Assembly (NCBI GenBank): GCA_018241225.1
Contig: JAFEEG010000008.1
Location: forward strand, 51,463-115,462
Direction: 5' to 3'
DNA from: Pseudomonadota bacterium
Lineage (GTDB): Bacteria > Pseudomonadota > Gammaproteobacteria > Burkholderiales > Burkholderiaceae_C
DNA length: 64,000 nucleotides
Positions 40,170-49,799 of this stretch are shown here, one piece after another (position 1 is the first letter of the stretch; each line of letters opens with the position of its first letter). Under the pieces are notes generated by a model. It was not told the DNA's origin. It made no database searches and worked only from the letters and a program-made list of their open reading frames with translations. A program made the position numbers and the translations under genes.

Positions 40170-40177
40170 GCCCTGCG

Positions 40178-41014
40178 ATGCGAGACGGCAACCCTCCCAT
40201 GAACAACTCGGCAGCAGCAGCAACGGCAACGCGTGCAGGCACGGCGGCCATCGACTTCAACGACGTGTCGCTGCGCTTCATCTCGCAGGACGGCAACGCC
40301 ACGGTGGCGCTGCGCAACTTCAGCATGTCGGTGGCGCGCGGCGAGTTCGTCGCCATCGTCGGCCCCACGGGCTGCGGCAAGTCGACCACGCTGAACATGA
40401 TCACCGGCCTGCTCAAGCCCACCGTGGGCAATGTGCAGGTGATGGGCCAGCCGGTGACCGGCGTGGACCCGCGCATCGGCTTCGTATTTCAGGCCGACGC
40501 GGTCTTTCCGTGGAAGAGCGTGGAAGACAACGTGGCCGCCGGCCCGCTGTTCCGCGGCAAGCCCAGGAAGGAAGCGCACGAGATGGCGCAGGAATGGATT
40601 CGCCGCGTGGGCCTGGCCAAGTTCGGCAAGCACTACCCGCACCAGCTCTCGGGCGGCATGCGCAAGCGCGTGGCGCTGGCGCAGACCTTCATCAACAACC
40701 CCGAGATCCTGCTGATGGACGAGCCCTTCTCGGCGCTGGACATGCAGACCCGAACGCTGATGCAGGACGAGTTGCTGCAGCTGTGGTCGGGCAACGGCGG
40801 CAGCGTGGTGTTCGTCACGCACGACCTGGAGGAAGCCATTGCACTGGCCGACCGCGTGTTCGTGCTGTCGGCGCGCCCAGCCATGCTCAAGCGGGTGTAC
40901 GAGATCGACCTGCCACGCCCGCGTGTCATGTCGCAAGTGCGCTACGACCCGAAATTCATCGAACTGTCCCGCCACATCTGGGACGACCTGCGCGAAGAAG
41001 TGGTGATCCAGTAA
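40178..41014 (+). CDS. ABC transporter ATP-binding protein (SsuB/TauB-like)
   Basis: A 278-residue ATPase. Walker A GPTGCGKST, Q-loop VFQADAVFPWKSV, signature LSGGMRKRVALAQ, Walker B ILLMDEPFSALD and switch THDLEEA are all intact. Two nearby ATGs are possible, at 40,178 and 40,199; the first is given. The stop overlaps the permease start (TAATG). Energises import with the neighbouring binding protein and permease. Confidence 0.9.
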   Translation: MRDGNPPMNNSAAAATATRAGTAAIDFNDVSLRFISQDGNATVALRNFSMSVARGEFVAIVGPTGCGKSTTLNMITGLLKPTVGNVQVMGQPVTGVDPRIGFVFQADAVFPWKSVEDNVAAGPLFRGKPRKEAHEMAQEWIRRVGLAKFGKHYPHQLSGGMRKRVALAQTFINNPEILLMDEPFSALDMQTRTLMQDELLQLWSGNGGSVVFVTHDLEEAIALADRVFVLSARPAMLKRVYEIDLPRPRVMSQVRYDPKFIELSRHIWDDLREEVVIQ

Positions 41015-41913
41015 TGACAACGACGAATGCAACCATGGCGCACCCTGCTGTCGCCGCAGCCGCAGCCCCCGTGCTGCCCGCCTCGCTGAGCGACGAGGCG
41101 CTGGCCCGCGAATCCGAAATTGCGCAAGCCGCCATCCGCCGGCGCCGCCACCTCATCATCGGCCTGCGCGTCGCGGTGCTGATCGTGGCGCTGGTGGGCT
41201 GGGAAGTGGCCGCGCGCCTGAAGTGGATCGACCCCTTCTTCTACTCCATGCCCTCGATGATCTACGACCAGCTGGTCGAGTGGATGCGCGACGGCACTTC
41301 GCAAGGCTCGCTGTGGATGCAGGTGGCCGTCACGCTCGAAGAGACGGTGATCGGCTTCCTGATCGGCTCGGTGGCCGGCGTGTTCTGCGGCATCGTGCTG
41401 GGGCGCAACAAGCTGCTGTCGGACGTGTTCAGCCTCTACATCCAGATCGCCAACTCGATTCCGCGCGTGGTGCTGGGCTCGATCTTCGTGATTGCGCTGG
41501 GCCTGGGCATGGCCTCGAAGGTGGCACTGGCGGTTGTGATGGTGTTCTTCGTGGTGTTCGGCAACGCTTTCCAGGGCGTGCGAGAAGCCGACAAGTACAT
41601 GATCGCCAACGCACGCATCCTGGGTGCATCGCCGCGCCAGATCACCTTTGCCGTGGTCATTCCCTCGGCCATGTCGTGGATTCTTGCGAGCCTGCACGTG
41701 AGCTTCGGCTTTGCGCTAGTGGGCGCGGTGGTGGGCGAGTTCCTGGGCGCCAAGGAAGGCATCGGCCTGCTCATCTCGACCGCGCAGGGCGCCTTCAATG
41801 CCAGCGGCGTGTTCGCGGCCATGATCGTGCTGGCGGTGGTGGCGCTGGGCGCCGACTTCCTGCTCAGTTCGCTGGAAAAGCGCCTGCTCAAGTGGCGGCC
41901 GGCGGCCTTCTGA
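41014..41913 (+). CDS. ABC transporter permease (SsuC/TauC-like)
   Basis: A 299-residue inner-membrane permease with about six helices. The EAA coupling loop appears as EADKYMIANARILGASPRQITFAVVIP, diagnostic of the binding-protein-dependent BPD_transp_1 family. An unusually long alanine-rich N-terminal stretch precedes the first helix. Its 3' end overlaps the convergent phosphoribosyltransferase gene by 26 bases. Confidence 0.9.
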   Translation: MTTTNATMAHPAVAAAAAPVLPASLSDEALARESEIAQAAIRRRRHLIIGLRVAVLIVALVGWEVAARLKWIDPFFYSMPSMIYDQLVEWMRDGTSQGSLWMQVAVTLEETVIGFLIGSVAGVFCGIVLGRNKLLSDVFSLYIQIANSIPRVVLGSIFVIALGLGMASKVALAVVMVFFVVFGNAFQGVREADKYMIANARILGASPRQITFAVVIPSAMSWILASLHVSFGFALVGAVVGEFLGAKEGIGLLISTAQGAFNASGVFAAMIVLAVVALGADFLLSSLEKRLLKWRPAAF

Positions 41914-42541
41914 CAGGCTCGTGCGCCAGCAACTGGCGCACTTCTTCGTCGCGGGTCTGGCCGAAGTCCCTGTACCAGACCCCGACCGCGTGAAACGACT
42001 CCGGCACCAGCGGACACACGACCTCGTCCGCCAGTGCGCCGACCTTGGCCAATGCCTCGCGCGAAGCCACCGGCACGGCAACTCCGATGCGCGACGGCGC
42101 CTGCATCCGCGCTGCCTGCACCGCGGCCGACATGGTGGCACCGGTGGCCAGGCCATCGTCCACCAGCAGCACGGGCCTGCCTTGCAAGGAAGGTGCGGGG
42201 CGGTCGCCGCGGTATGCACGTTCGCGCCGCTGCAACTCCAGTTGCTCGCGCTGCACGATCTCCTCGAGCATGGAAGGCGAGACGGGCCAATCGCCCGGCT
42301 CGGCACGCACCTGCACGCCGCCGCTGGCAATGGCCCCCATGGCGTATTCCTCCTGGCCCGGATGACCCAGCTTGCGAACCACCAGCACATCGAGCGGCGC
42401 GCACAGGGACTGGGCCACCTCGGCAGCCACGGGCACGCCGCCGCGCGGCAGTGCCAGCACGATCAGATCCTGCTGGCCGCGCCATGCCGACAGCGCCTGC
42501 GCCAGGCGCTGGCCTGCCTGCTGCCGGTTGTCGTATCGCAT
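41888..42541 (-). CDS. Phosphoribosyltransferase family protein
   Basis: A 217-residue type I PRTase-fold protein. The PRPP-binding loop is VLLVDDGLATGATM; the N-terminal region holds VLALPRGGVPVAAEVA and VVRKLGHPGQEEYAMGAI, seen in a common family of uncharacterised bacterial PRTases sometimes linked to stress genes. The nucleobase substrate is unknown. It is convergent with the importer permease and lies 46 bases from the TonB receptor end. Confidence 0.83.
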   Translation of the reverse strand: MRYDNRQQAGQRLAQALSAWRGQQDLIVLALPRGGVPVAAEVAQSLCAPLDVLVVRKLGHPGQEEYAMGAIASGGVQVRAEPGDWPVSPSMLEEIVQREQLELQRRERAYRGDRPAPSLQGRPVLLVDDGLATGATMSAAVQAARMQAPSRIGVAVPVASREALAKVGALADEVVCPLVPESFHAVGVWYRDFGQTRDEEVRQLLAHEPVRRPPAAT

Positions 42542-42587
42542 GTGACGCCCCCAGCGGCCCGGCCCAAGAATCGGCCGGGCGCCGCAA

Positions 42588-44708
42588 TCAGAAACGATAC
42601 GCCGCGCCCAGCCCCGTTGTCCAGTTGCGGCCGGGCGCCGGCTCGATGTAGCGGCCGTTGCCCTCGTTCACGATCACCGAGCCGATGTACTGCTTGTCGA
42701 ACAGGTTGTCGATGCGTGCAAAGGCATTGAACTCCCAGTGATCCCACTTGAGCAGGTAGCCCGCGTACAGCGCGGCCACTGCGTAGCCGGGCGCGCTCAC
42801 GGTGTTCATGTCGTTGGCCTGGATGCGCGCCACGGCGCGTGTCTCGACCCCCGCGCGCCAGCCCTGCGGCGGCACGTAGCCGAACGATGCGAAGAAGGCC
42901 TGCGGCGCCACGCCCGGAATCTCGTTGCCCGCCGCCACCGTATTGGTTCCACTGCAGGGCAGCGGCGAGCAGAACGCGTCGGTGTAGCGCGCGCGCAGCC
43001 AGGTGTAGGCCACCTGGGTGCGCCAATGACTGGCGGTTTCCTGCTGCCAGGCCAGCTCGAAGCCATCGCGCTTGGTGTGCGGCGCATTGCGGAAGGTCGA
43101 GCGCCCGCCCACGTTGGAGTTGGTCACGATCTCATCGCTGGTTCGCGTCTCGAACACCGCGGCGGTCAGCAGGCCGCCCGCCAGCTTGGCCTTGGCGCCG
43201 AGCTCCACGCTGTCGTTCACCGAGGGCTGCAGCCCAAAGTTCAGGCCGCTGCCACCGCCCGGGCGGTACGAGAGTTCGTTCAACGTGGGCGTCTCGTAGC
43301 CACGGCCCCAGGTGCCGTAGAAGGACAGCTCCTGCGTGGGCGAATAGCGCAGCGCGACCACCGGCAGGGCGCGGCTGTAGTCGGCCGTGCCGCTGTCGTC
43401 GCCATTGCCGGGGCGGATGTACTGGTCGCGCGAATCGAAGTCCACCGTGCTGTAGCGCAGACCGGCCTCCAGGCTCCACTGGTCGGCAATCTGCCACTGG
43501 CCCTGCACGTAGGGGTCGAGGTTGTGCACCTTGTTGATCTCGTCGCGGCGCAAGTTGCCGCGCACGCCCAGCGTGGGGTTGGCCACGGTGCCGGTGTAGT
43601 TCTCGTAGCCGCGGCGATGCTCGTCCAGCGTGTCGTAGGCCAGGCCCGTGGACAGCTCGAAGGGCCGCCCGGCCAGCAGGCCGCGCGTGGTCCAGCGCGC
43701 GTCCAGGCCGGAATAGTCGCGGTGCAGGTCGATCACGCCGCCAGCGCTCGACGGGGCCACTTGCGCCGAGGGCGGGATGGCCTGGTACTGCACGGTGCTG
43801 CGCTCGCCGTCGTACACCATGAGGCGCAAGTCGTTGCTGGCGTTCAGGCGTTTCTCGTAGATGAGGCCGGCCTGCATCTGGTCCACCGACTTGCGCGTAT
43901 TGAACTGCGTGGCAACGGCGGCGCTGCGCGGGTCTTGCGCGTACTGCGCCGGCGTCAGGCCCAGCGGGTCGTCGGCGCGGATGTGCACGCCGTTCATCAC
44001 CACCGTGAGCTTGCTGTCGTCGCCCAGGGCAACGCCCAGCTTGCCGTTGATGATGTTGCGCTCGGCCGCGCTGTGCTCGCGATAGCCGTCGGTCTCGAAG
44101 TGGCTGCCGCTGAGCAGGTAGTTCACCCCGCCGCTGGAGCCACTGACCTGCGCGCTTTCGCGCCAGGTGCCGTAGCTGCCCGCCGCCACGCCAAAGCCCA
44201 GGCGCGGCGGGCCTTCGCCGGTTTCGGTAAAGACCTGCACCACGCCACCGGACGAATTGCCGTACAGCGCCGAGAACGGCCCGCGCAGCACTTCGACCCG
44301 GTCGGTGGAGGCGATGTCGATGTTGGAGGTCTGCCCCTGCCCGTCGGGCATGGTCGCGGGTACGCCGTCCACGTAGATGCGCACGCCGCGCACGCCGAAG
44401 GTCGAGCGCGCGCCGAAGCCGCGAATGGACAACTGCAGGTCTTGCGCGTAGTTCTGCCGGTTCTGGATCTGCAGGCCCGGCACGCTGCCCATGGCCTCGG
44501 ACAGGTTGACCTGCAGGTTGGCGTTGCGCAGCTGGTCGCCATACACCACGTCGACCGAGGCGGGCACCGCCAGCGGAGGCGCCTCGCCGCACGGCAGTGT
44601 GACGGTCAGGGGTGGCAGGCTGGGTGTGGGGGTTTCGTTGCCTGTGTCTTGCGCCAATGCGGCAGGCGATGCGGCCAGGCAGGCCAGGAATGCGAACTGG
44701 GACTTCAT
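42588..44708 (-). CDS. TonB-dependent outer-membrane receptor
   Basis: A 706-residue receptor. With the ATG at 44,708 it has a signal peptide cleaved near PAALA|QDT (residue 19). The plug domain includes NLSEAMGSVPGLQIQNRQNY, LSIRGFGARSTFGVRGVRIY and DRVEVLRGPFSALYGNSSGG; the C-terminal beta-barrel ends with the aromatic TGLGAAYRF. Substrate not recognisable; siderophore or other metal chelate is most likely by family. No FecI/FecR-type regulator or TonB gene is beside it. Confidence 0.9.
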   Translation of the reverse strand: MKSQFAFLACLAASPAALAQDTGNETPTPSLPPLTVTLPCGEAPPLAVPASVDVVYGDQLRNANLQVNLSEAMGSVPGLQIQNRQNYAQDLQLSIRGFGARSTFGVRGVRIYVDGVPATMPDGQGQTSNIDIASTDRVEVLRGPFSALYGNSSGGVVQVFTETGEGPPRLGFGVAAGSYGTWRESAQVSGSSGGVNYLLSGSHFETDGYREHSAAERNIINGKLGVALGDDSKLTVVMNGVHIRADDPLGLTPAQYAQDPRSAAVATQFNTRKSVDQMQAGLIYEKRLNASNDLRLMVYDGERSTVQYQAIPPSAQVAPSSAGGVIDLHRDYSGLDARWTTRGLLAGRPFELSTGLAYDTLDEHRRGYENYTGTVANPTLGVRGNLRRDEINKVHNLDPYVQGQWQIADQWSLEAGLRYSTVDFDSRDQYIRPGNGDDSGTADYSRALPVVALRYSPTQELSFYGTWGRGYETPTLNELSYRPGGGSGLNFGLQPSVNDSVELGAKAKLAGGLLTAAVFETRTSDEIVTNSNVGGRSTFRNAPHTKRDGFELAWQQETASHWRTQVAYTWLRARYTDAFCSPLPCSGTNTVAAGNEIPGVAPQAFFASFGYVPPQGWRAGVETRAVARIQANDMNTVSAPGYAVAALYAGYLLKWDHWEFNAFARIDNLFDKQYIGSVIVNEGNGRYIEPAPGRNWTTGLGAAYRF

Positions 44709-45085
44709 TGGCGACGATTCTGGCGTGCGGCGCCGCCATGCGGCTCGCCGCAAACCCTAGTTCGTCGCGCGGTGTCTTGCAGTGACGTGGCCCACCGTCA
44801 GGCGGGGCGGGCGCCGTAGGGGCGCACCTGGGCCGGGTCCGGTGGCAGGAATGGCACCGGAATGGGGATGGGATCGTGGTCCGGTCTTGGAATCGGGATG
44901 GGCATGGCGTGCTCCGTTTCTTGTGTTGTTCGCGCAATGCCACTTTGCGCGCGCGCCGATGCGACCGCAGTCGTCCGCAACGCCGAACGGCGCGGCGCGG
45001 CCGCTCGCATGGATGACGGCGAGCGCCGACGGCGGATGCCGATGAGCGCCGAGCCCCGCTGTCCTACAAGCGCGCCGAGCGCGTG
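44709..45085. other. 377-base region between TonB receptor and ccmI
   Basis: Apart from the 35-codon proline-rich frame at 44,798-44,905, no gene is evident. The stretch 44,906-45,085, which lies downstream of ccmI on the minus strand, is GC-rich and includes a CGCGC-TCG-GCGCG hairpin candidate 20-odd bases after the ccmI stop, without a T-run. The receptor gene promoter must lie within 44,709-44,797 or farther upstream, but no clear hexamers were seen. Confidence 0.4.
44798..44905 (-). CDS. Possible 35-residue proline-rich peptide
   Basis: The frame starts with ATG at 44,905, preceded by GGAG at 6 bases spacing, and encodes MPIPIPRPDHDPIPIPVPF then a short tail with PPDPAQVRPYG. Alternating proline and aliphatic residues with PxP repeats suggest an extended, disordered peptide. 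The ribosome binding site is the main argument for a real gene. Function unknown; it lies alone between the TonB receptor and the ccm genes. Confidence 0.4.
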   Translation of the reverse strand: MPIPIPRPDHDPIPIPVPFLPPDPAQVRPYGARPA

Positions 45086-46342
45086 CTAGGGCTTCGAGCC
45101 GGCCGGTGGCAGCATCGAATCGATCGAGATGTCGATTGCGCTGCTGCCCAGCGGCACCGGGCCGGCCTTGCCAACCAGGTCGCCCGGCTGCGAGATGGCA
45201 TTGCCGCTGGCCGAGATGCGCGCCTCGAGCATGACGCTTTGCTGGCTCGACAGGCGGTGCCCGGCATCCATGGCCAGGCTGTCGTCCAGCTTGAAGTTCA
45301 AGGGCAGGTCGCGCACCTGCCGCCGCAGCACCGCCAAGGGCATGCGCGAGCCGTCGACCGGGCGCGCGTAGATGAAGACGGTTTCGTCCGGGGCGGGCTT
45401 CCTGGCCACCTTGTCCGAGATCGCGACGCGGCCTGCCACGCTGGCGGCTGCGGCGCCAGCCACCGGCACCGGCGTTTCGCCCCGCGCCTCGGCCAGGCTG
45501 GCTGCAATGCGCGCAGCCGTCTGCGATTGCGGTGGCAGCAGGGCAAGAAGATGCTCCCAGTGCACCACCGCCTGCGCCTTGTCGCCGCGCTCCATGGCCG
45601 CGCTGGCGGCCAGCGCCAGGGCCTTGGGCTGGTCGGGGTCGAGCGCCAGCGCGCGGTCGATCTGCACCTGCGCCGGCCCCTGCAGGCTGCCGCCGTTGAC
45701 GCTGGCCAGCACGTCGGCGTAGTCGGCGCGCACCATGGCTTCGTCAGGCACCAGCTCCACGGCCTTGGCGTAGGCCACCGCCGCGTCGGCGGGCCGCTCC
45801 AGCGCGGCGTAGGAACGACCCAGCATGTACCAGCCCTCGGCATCGTCGGGCTGCGCACGCAGGCGCTGGGCCAGCTGGTTGACCAGCCCCTCGACCTGCG
45901 CGTTGCTCAATTCGTGCCCCATGCCCTCCTTGGCCATGGGGCCCATGTCGCCGGGTCGCCAGAGGGCCAGCGGGTTGCCCAGCTGCAGATACAGCAGGAT
46001 CGCCGCACTGGGCACCGCGGCCAGCAACAGCGCCGCCAGCAACGGAGATCGACGGGCACCCTTGCCTTGGGATGCGCCGGCGCCGGCACCGGCAGATGGC
46101 GAAGCCGCGCCGTCGTCGAGCAGCCGACGGCCCAGCTCGTCCTGTGCGGCATGGCGCTGGCTCGCGTCGAGCGTGCCTCGGCGCAGGTCGCCATCGAGCT
46201 CATGCACCTGGTCGCGGTAGACCTCGCTGGCCGGCACGGCATCGACGTCGCGCACCGGCGCCGCACCGCGCAGCAAGGGCCGCAGCAACACCACCATGCA
46301 CAGCAGCACCAGCAATGCAGCGCCCAGCCAGAACGTCGTCAT
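45086..46342 (-). CDS. ccmI: CcmI, apocytochrome c chaperone of System I
   Basis: A 418-residue membrane protein. Two N-terminal helices (MTTFWLGAALLVLLCMVVLL and LLAALLLAAVPSAAILLYL) frame a cytoplasmic loop; the periplasmic part has TPR repeats (DAEGWYMLGRSYAALERPADA) that bind apocytochrome C-termini and hand them to CcmH/CcmF. The C-terminal domain includes VFIYARPVDGSRMPLAVLR. Last gene of the nap-ccm run; 4-base overlap with ccmH. Confidence 0.9.
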   Translation of the reverse strand: MTTFWLGAALLVLLCMVVLLRPLLRGAAPVRDVDAVPASEVYRDQVHELDGDLRRGTLDASQRHAAQDELGRRLLDDGAASPSAGAGAGASQGKGARRSPLLAALLLAAVPSAAILLYLQLGNPLALWRPGDMGPMAKEGMGHELSNAQVEGLVNQLAQRLRAQPDDAEGWYMLGRSYAALERPADAAVAYAKAVELVPDEAMVRADYADVLASVNGGSLQGPAQVQIDRALALDPDQPKALALAASAAMERGDKAQAVVHWEHLLALLPPQSQTAARIAASLAEARGETPVPVAGAAAASVAGRVAISDKVARKPAPDETVFIYARPVDGSRMPLAVLRRQVRDLPLNFKLDDSLAMDAGHRLSSQQSVMLEARISASGNAISQPGDLVGKAGPVPLGSSAIDISIDSMLPPAGSKP

Positions 46343-46815
46343 CGCGACGGCTCCTTGTCCGCAGGTTCAAGCATGGCGTCCAGCAGTTGGCGTTCGTCGG
46401 CCTTGAGCGCCGACGCTTCCGGCGCCTGCGCACGGCGCCGGCGCATGAACAGCACCGCGACCACGAACACCAGCAACAGCACCGGGCCGAACCAGAGCAA
46501 CCACGTCCGCGGCCCGAGCGGCGGCTTGTACAGCACGAACCCGCCGTAGCGCTGCGTGAGCCAGTCCTTCACCGCCTGTTCGTCGGCGCCGCCGGCCAGT
46601 TGCTGGCGGATCTGGCGGCGCAGGTCGACCGCGAGATCGGCATTGGAATCAGCCAGGGTCTGGTTCTGGCAGACGACGCAGCGCAGTTGTTGCGACAAGG
46701 CATGTGTGCGCGCGTCGAGCTCCGCTTCGCTGGCCGGCGCGGCGGCGGCGAGGGGCGCGGCCAGCAGCAGCGCCAGCACCGTCACGACTGCAAGAGCGAG
46801 GCTAGAGCTGCGCAT
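46339..46815 (-). CDS. ccmH: CcmH, thiol oxidoreductase of System I
   Basis: A 158-residue protein with signal peptide (cleavage near AAAA|PAS), the family redox motif LRCVVCQNQTLADSNADLA, and a C-terminal membrane helix (WLLWFGPVLLLVFVVAVLF). It keeps apocytochrome heme-binding cysteines reduced. It is the short form, lacking the TPR part, which is separately encoded as ccmI. It overlaps ccmG by 14 bases. Confidence 0.94.
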   Translation of the reverse strand: MRSSSLALAVVTVLALLLAAPLAAAAPASEAELDARTHALSQQLRCVVCQNQTLADSNADLAVDLRRQIRQQLAGGADEQAVKDWLTQRYGGFVLYKPPLGPRTWLLWFGPVLLLVFVVAVLFMRRRRAQAPEASALKADERQLLDAMLEPADKEPSR

Positions 46816-47350
46816 CGGCTGCCCGGTCCTCGTTCAGTTGACGCAGGAGCGGCAGTACGCGCTGCTGCAGGGCCTCTGCCGTCAATGGTCCGGCCTGTCG
46901 ATAGCGCACGATGCCCTTTGCGTCTATCACGAAAGTCTCGGGCACGCCATACACGCCGAAGTCGATGCCGGTGCGCCCGTCCACATCGACCATCGTCGCG
47001 GTGTACGGATTGCCCAGGCGCTGGAGCCAGGCACGTGCCGCTTCGGGCTTGTCCTTGTAGTTCAGGCCCACGATCGGCACCCTGGTCCGCTTGGCAAAGT
47101 CCACCAGCAGCGGATGCTCCAGCTGGCATGGGCCGCACCACGACGCCCAGACATTGAGCATCCAGACCTTGCCGCGCATGTCGCTCGCGCGCACCGTGCG
47201 GCCATCGGCCTCGAGCACCGGCAACTCGAAGGCCGGTGCCGGCTTGCCGATGAGGGCCGAGGGCAGCTCGTGCGGGTCGCGCCGCAGCCCGGCCATCAGC
47301 GCCAGGCCGATGGCGATGAAGACGGCAAAGGGCAGCAGGAAGCGCGTCAT
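46802..47350 (-). CDS. ccmG: CcmG (DsbE), periplasmic thioredoxin of System I
   Basis: A 182-residue membrane-anchored thioredoxin-fold protein. The N-terminal anchor is FLLPFAVFIAIGLALMAGL; the active site is WASWCGPCQLEHP and the family region ELPVLEADGRTVRASD and YGVPETFVIDAKG follow. It reduces the CXXCH cysteines of apocytochrome c or CcmH. Start overlaps the ccmF stop by 4 bases. Confidence 0.95.
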   Translation of the reverse strand: MTRFLLPFAVFIAIGLALMAGLRRDPHELPSALIGKPAPAFELPVLEADGRTVRASDMRGKVWMLNVWASWCGPCQLEHPLLVDFAKRTRVPIVGLNYKDKPEAARAWLQRLGNPYTATMVDVDGRTGIDFGVYGVPETFVIDAKGIVRYRQAGPLTAEALQQRVLPLLRQLNEDRAADAQL

Positions 47351-49341
47351 GCCCGCAGCTCCTCGTGCACCACGCCGGCGGGCGCAACGCGTGCAGGCAG
47401 CGGCGCGGGCGCGCGTCGGCGAAGGCGGTAGCGCCGGTCGCTGGCCGCCAGCAGTCCGCCGAGCGCCATCAGGATGCAGCCGGCCCAGATCCAGTCGACC
47501 AAGGGCTTGACGTGCAGGCGCAGGGCCCAGCGGTCGTCGCCCAGCGATTCGCCCAGCGCCACGTACAGGTCACGGGTGAAGCCGCTGTCGATGGCGGCCT
47601 CGGTGGTGGGCATCTGCTGGCTGCGGTAGATGCGCCGCTCCGGGTTCAGGGTAGCCACCGCGCGGCCCTCGCGGCTCACGACGAGCGTGCCGCGCAGCGC
47701 GTCGTAGTTGGGGCCGGTGGCGGGCGCGACGCCCTCGAAGCGAAATTCGTAGCTGCCCAGTTGCACGCTCTGGCCCGGCTTCATCGGCAGCTCGCGCATG
47801 GATTCCTGGCTGCCCGAGAGCGTGGCCCCCGCAATGAACACGCCCACGCCAATGTGCGCGAGCAGCATGCCCAGGTACGAGGAGGGCAATTGCCGCAAGG
47901 CCTTCCATCGATCGGGTGCGTGACGCAATTGCACGGCCAGGCTGGCCACCGCACTGGCCACGCACCAGCACGCCAGCACCAGGCCCAGGCCGGTGAGCGC
48001 GGATGGGTGCTGCAGCAAGGCCAGCAATGCCAGCCCCAGCGCCAGGCTGCCGGCCAGCGACCAGCGCAGCCGCTGCGCCAGCTCGGGCAAGGGGTTGCTG
48101 CGCCAGCGGGCCAGCGGCGCCGCCCCCATGAGAAAGACGGCGGGCGCCACCAGCGGCACGAAGACCTGCTCGAAGTAGGCCGGACCGACGGAGATCTTGC
48201 CCAGCCCCAGCACGTCGACCAGCAAGGGATACAGGGTGCCCAGCAGCACGGTGGCGGCCGCCACGGCCAGCAGCACGTTGTTGGCCAGCAGGAAGGTCTC
48301 GCGCGATATGGTGGCAAAGCCCACCCGCCGCGCCAGCAGCGGTGCGCGCGCGGCAAACAGCAGCAAGGCGCCGCCCGTGGTGAGCGCCAGCAGCACCAGG
48401 ATGAAGGTGCCGCGCAGCGGATCGACCGCGAAGGCATGCACCGAGGTCAGCACGCCCGAGCGCACGAGGAAGGTGCCCAGCAGGCTCAGCGAGAAGGTGA
48501 ACAGCGCCAGCAGCACCGTCCATGCGCGAAAGGCGCCGCGCTTTTCGGTGACGGCCATCGAGTGCATCAGCGCGGTGCCGGCCAGCCAGGGCATGAAGGA
48601 GGCGTTCTCCACCGGGTCCCAGAACCACCAGCCGCCCCAGCCCAGTTCGTAGTAGGCCCAGGCGCTGCCCAGCATGATGCCCAGCGTGAGAAAGCACCAG
48701 GCGGCAATGGTCCAGGGCCGCGACCAGCGCGCCCAGGCCGCATCGAGCCGGCCCGCCACCAGGGCCGCCACGGCGAAGGAGAAGCTCACCGAAAAGCCGA
48801 CGTAGCCCATGTATAGCATGGGCGGATGGAACACCATGCCCGGGTCCTGCAGCAGCGGGTTGAGGTCGCGCCCCTCCATGGCCGGTGGCAGCAGCCGCAC
48901 GAAGGGGTTGGACGCAAAGAGCAGGAAGGCCAGGAAGCCCACGCTGATGATGCCCATGACCGCCAGCACGCGCGCCACTTCCACGCTGGGCAACTGGCGG
49001 CTGAACACCGACACGGCGGCCGACCACAGCGCCAGCATCAGCGTCCACAGCAGCATCGAGCCTTCGTGCGAGCCCCACACCGCCGCCATCCGGTAGGCCA
49101 GCGGCAAGGCGCTGTTGGAGTTGGTGGCCACATAGCGCACACTGAAGTCGTTGTCCACGAAGCTCCATGTCAGCGCCGCAAAAGCCAGCACCACCAGCAG
49201 GCACTGCAAGCGTGCAGCGGGCCTGGCCACGGCCATCCAGCGCGGGCGCTGCAGCGCGGCGCCCGCCAGCGGCAGCACCGCCTGCACGGCGGCTACCAGC
49301 AAGGCGAGGATCAGGCAGAAGTGGCCCAGCTCTGCGGTCAT
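47347..49341 (-). CDS. ccmF: CcmF, heme lyase component of System I
   Basis: A 664-residue polytopic protein with about 14-15 helices. The WWD heme-handling motif is [20 protein letters not shown]. Other conserved parts are [29 protein letters not shown] and [11 protein letters not shown] with histidines that bind heme b and the holoCcmE heme. It joins heme to apocytochrome c with CcmH/CcmI. Full length. Confidence 0.96.
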   Translation of the reverse strand: MTAELGHFCLILALLVAAVQAVLPLAGAALQRPRWMAVARPAARLQCLLVVLAFAALTWSFVDNDFSVRYVATNSNSALPLAYRMAAVWGSHEGSMLLWTLMLALWSAAVSVFSRQLPSVEVARVLAVMGIISVGFLAFLLFASNPFVRLLPPAMEGRDLNPLLQDPGMVFHPPMLYMGYVGFSVSFSFAVAALVAGRLDAAWARWSRPWTIAAWCFLTLGIMLGSAWAYYELGWGGWWFWDPVENASFMPWLAGTALMHSMAVTEKRGAFRAWTVLLALFTFSLSLLGTFLVRSGVLTSVHAFAVDPLRGTFILVLLALTTGGALLLFAARAPLLARRVGFATISRETFLLANNVLLAVAAATVLLGTLYPLLVDVLGLGKISVGPAYFEQVFVPLVAPAVFLMGAAPLARWRSNPLPELAQRLRWSLAGSLALGLALLALLQHPSALTGLGLVLACWCVASAVASLAVQLRHAPDRWKALRQLPSSYLGMLLAHIGVGVFIAGATLSGSQESMRELPMKPGQSVQLGSYEFRFEGVAPATGPNYDALRGTLVVSREGRAVATLNPERRIYRSQQMPTTEAAIDSGFTRDLYVALGESLGDDRWALRLHVKPLVDWIWAGCILMALGGLLAASDRRYRLRRRAPAPLPARVAPAGVVHEELRA

Positions 49342-49799
49342 CGCGGATCGGCCCCTGCCCCCATCTGGCGACGCACCTGCTCGGCCTTCTGCAGCGCATC
49401 GGCGGCCTCGGGCGGCATGTAGTTCTCGTCGTGCTTGGCCAGCACCTCGGTGGCCACGAAGGTGCCGTCTTCCTGCAGCTTGCCGCGCGCCACCACGCCC
49501 TTGCCTTCGCGGAACAGGTCGGGCAGCAGGCCGCGGTAGATGACGGGCACGGTGCGTGCCGAATCAGTGACCACGAAGCGCACCGTCATGCCGTCGCCTT
49601 CGCGCCGGATGGAGTTGGGCTCCACCAGGCCACCCAGCCGGAAACTGCGCGCAACCGGTGCTTCCTTGGCCGCCACCTGGCTCGGACTGAAGAAGAACAC
49701 CAGGTTGGAGTTGAAGGCATTGAGCACCAGGGCCACCGCTACGCCGCCGCACAGCAGCGCAGCCAGCAGCAGGGCAAGACGGCGTTGCCGGCGGGTCAT
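49338..49799 (-). CDS. ccmE: CcmE, periplasmic heme chaperone of System I
   Basis: A 153-residue membrane-anchored protein. The N-terminal helix [19 protein letters not shown] is followed by the OB-fold with [24 protein letters not shown] and the covalent heme site in [12 protein letters not shown] (HxxxY motif). Start overlaps the ccmD stop (ATGA) and its stop overlaps the ccmF start. Confidence 0.95.
   Translation of the reverse strand: MTRRQRRLALLLAALLCGGVAVALVLNAFNSNLVFFFSPSQVAAKEAPVARSFRLGGLVEPNSIRREGDGMTVRFVVTDSARTVPVIYRGLLPDLFREGKGVVARGKLQEDGTFVATEVLAKHDENYMPPEAADALQKAEQVRRQMGAGADPR

Noticed and set aside
38322-40229. A 635-codon minus-strand frame that includes the response regulator
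   Set aside because: The extra N-terminal part is antisense to the substrate-binding protein; the receiver domain starts cleanly at the ATG at 38,993.
42738-44819. A 693-codon plus-strand frame antisense to the TonB receptor
   Set aside because: Composition is that of a shadow frame and no motif is present; the receptor on the other strand has signal peptide, plug and barrel features.
44960-45085. Terminator after ccmI
   Set aside because: The GC-rich CGCGC/GCGCG hairpin has no T-run and similar stems occur by chance in this composition.
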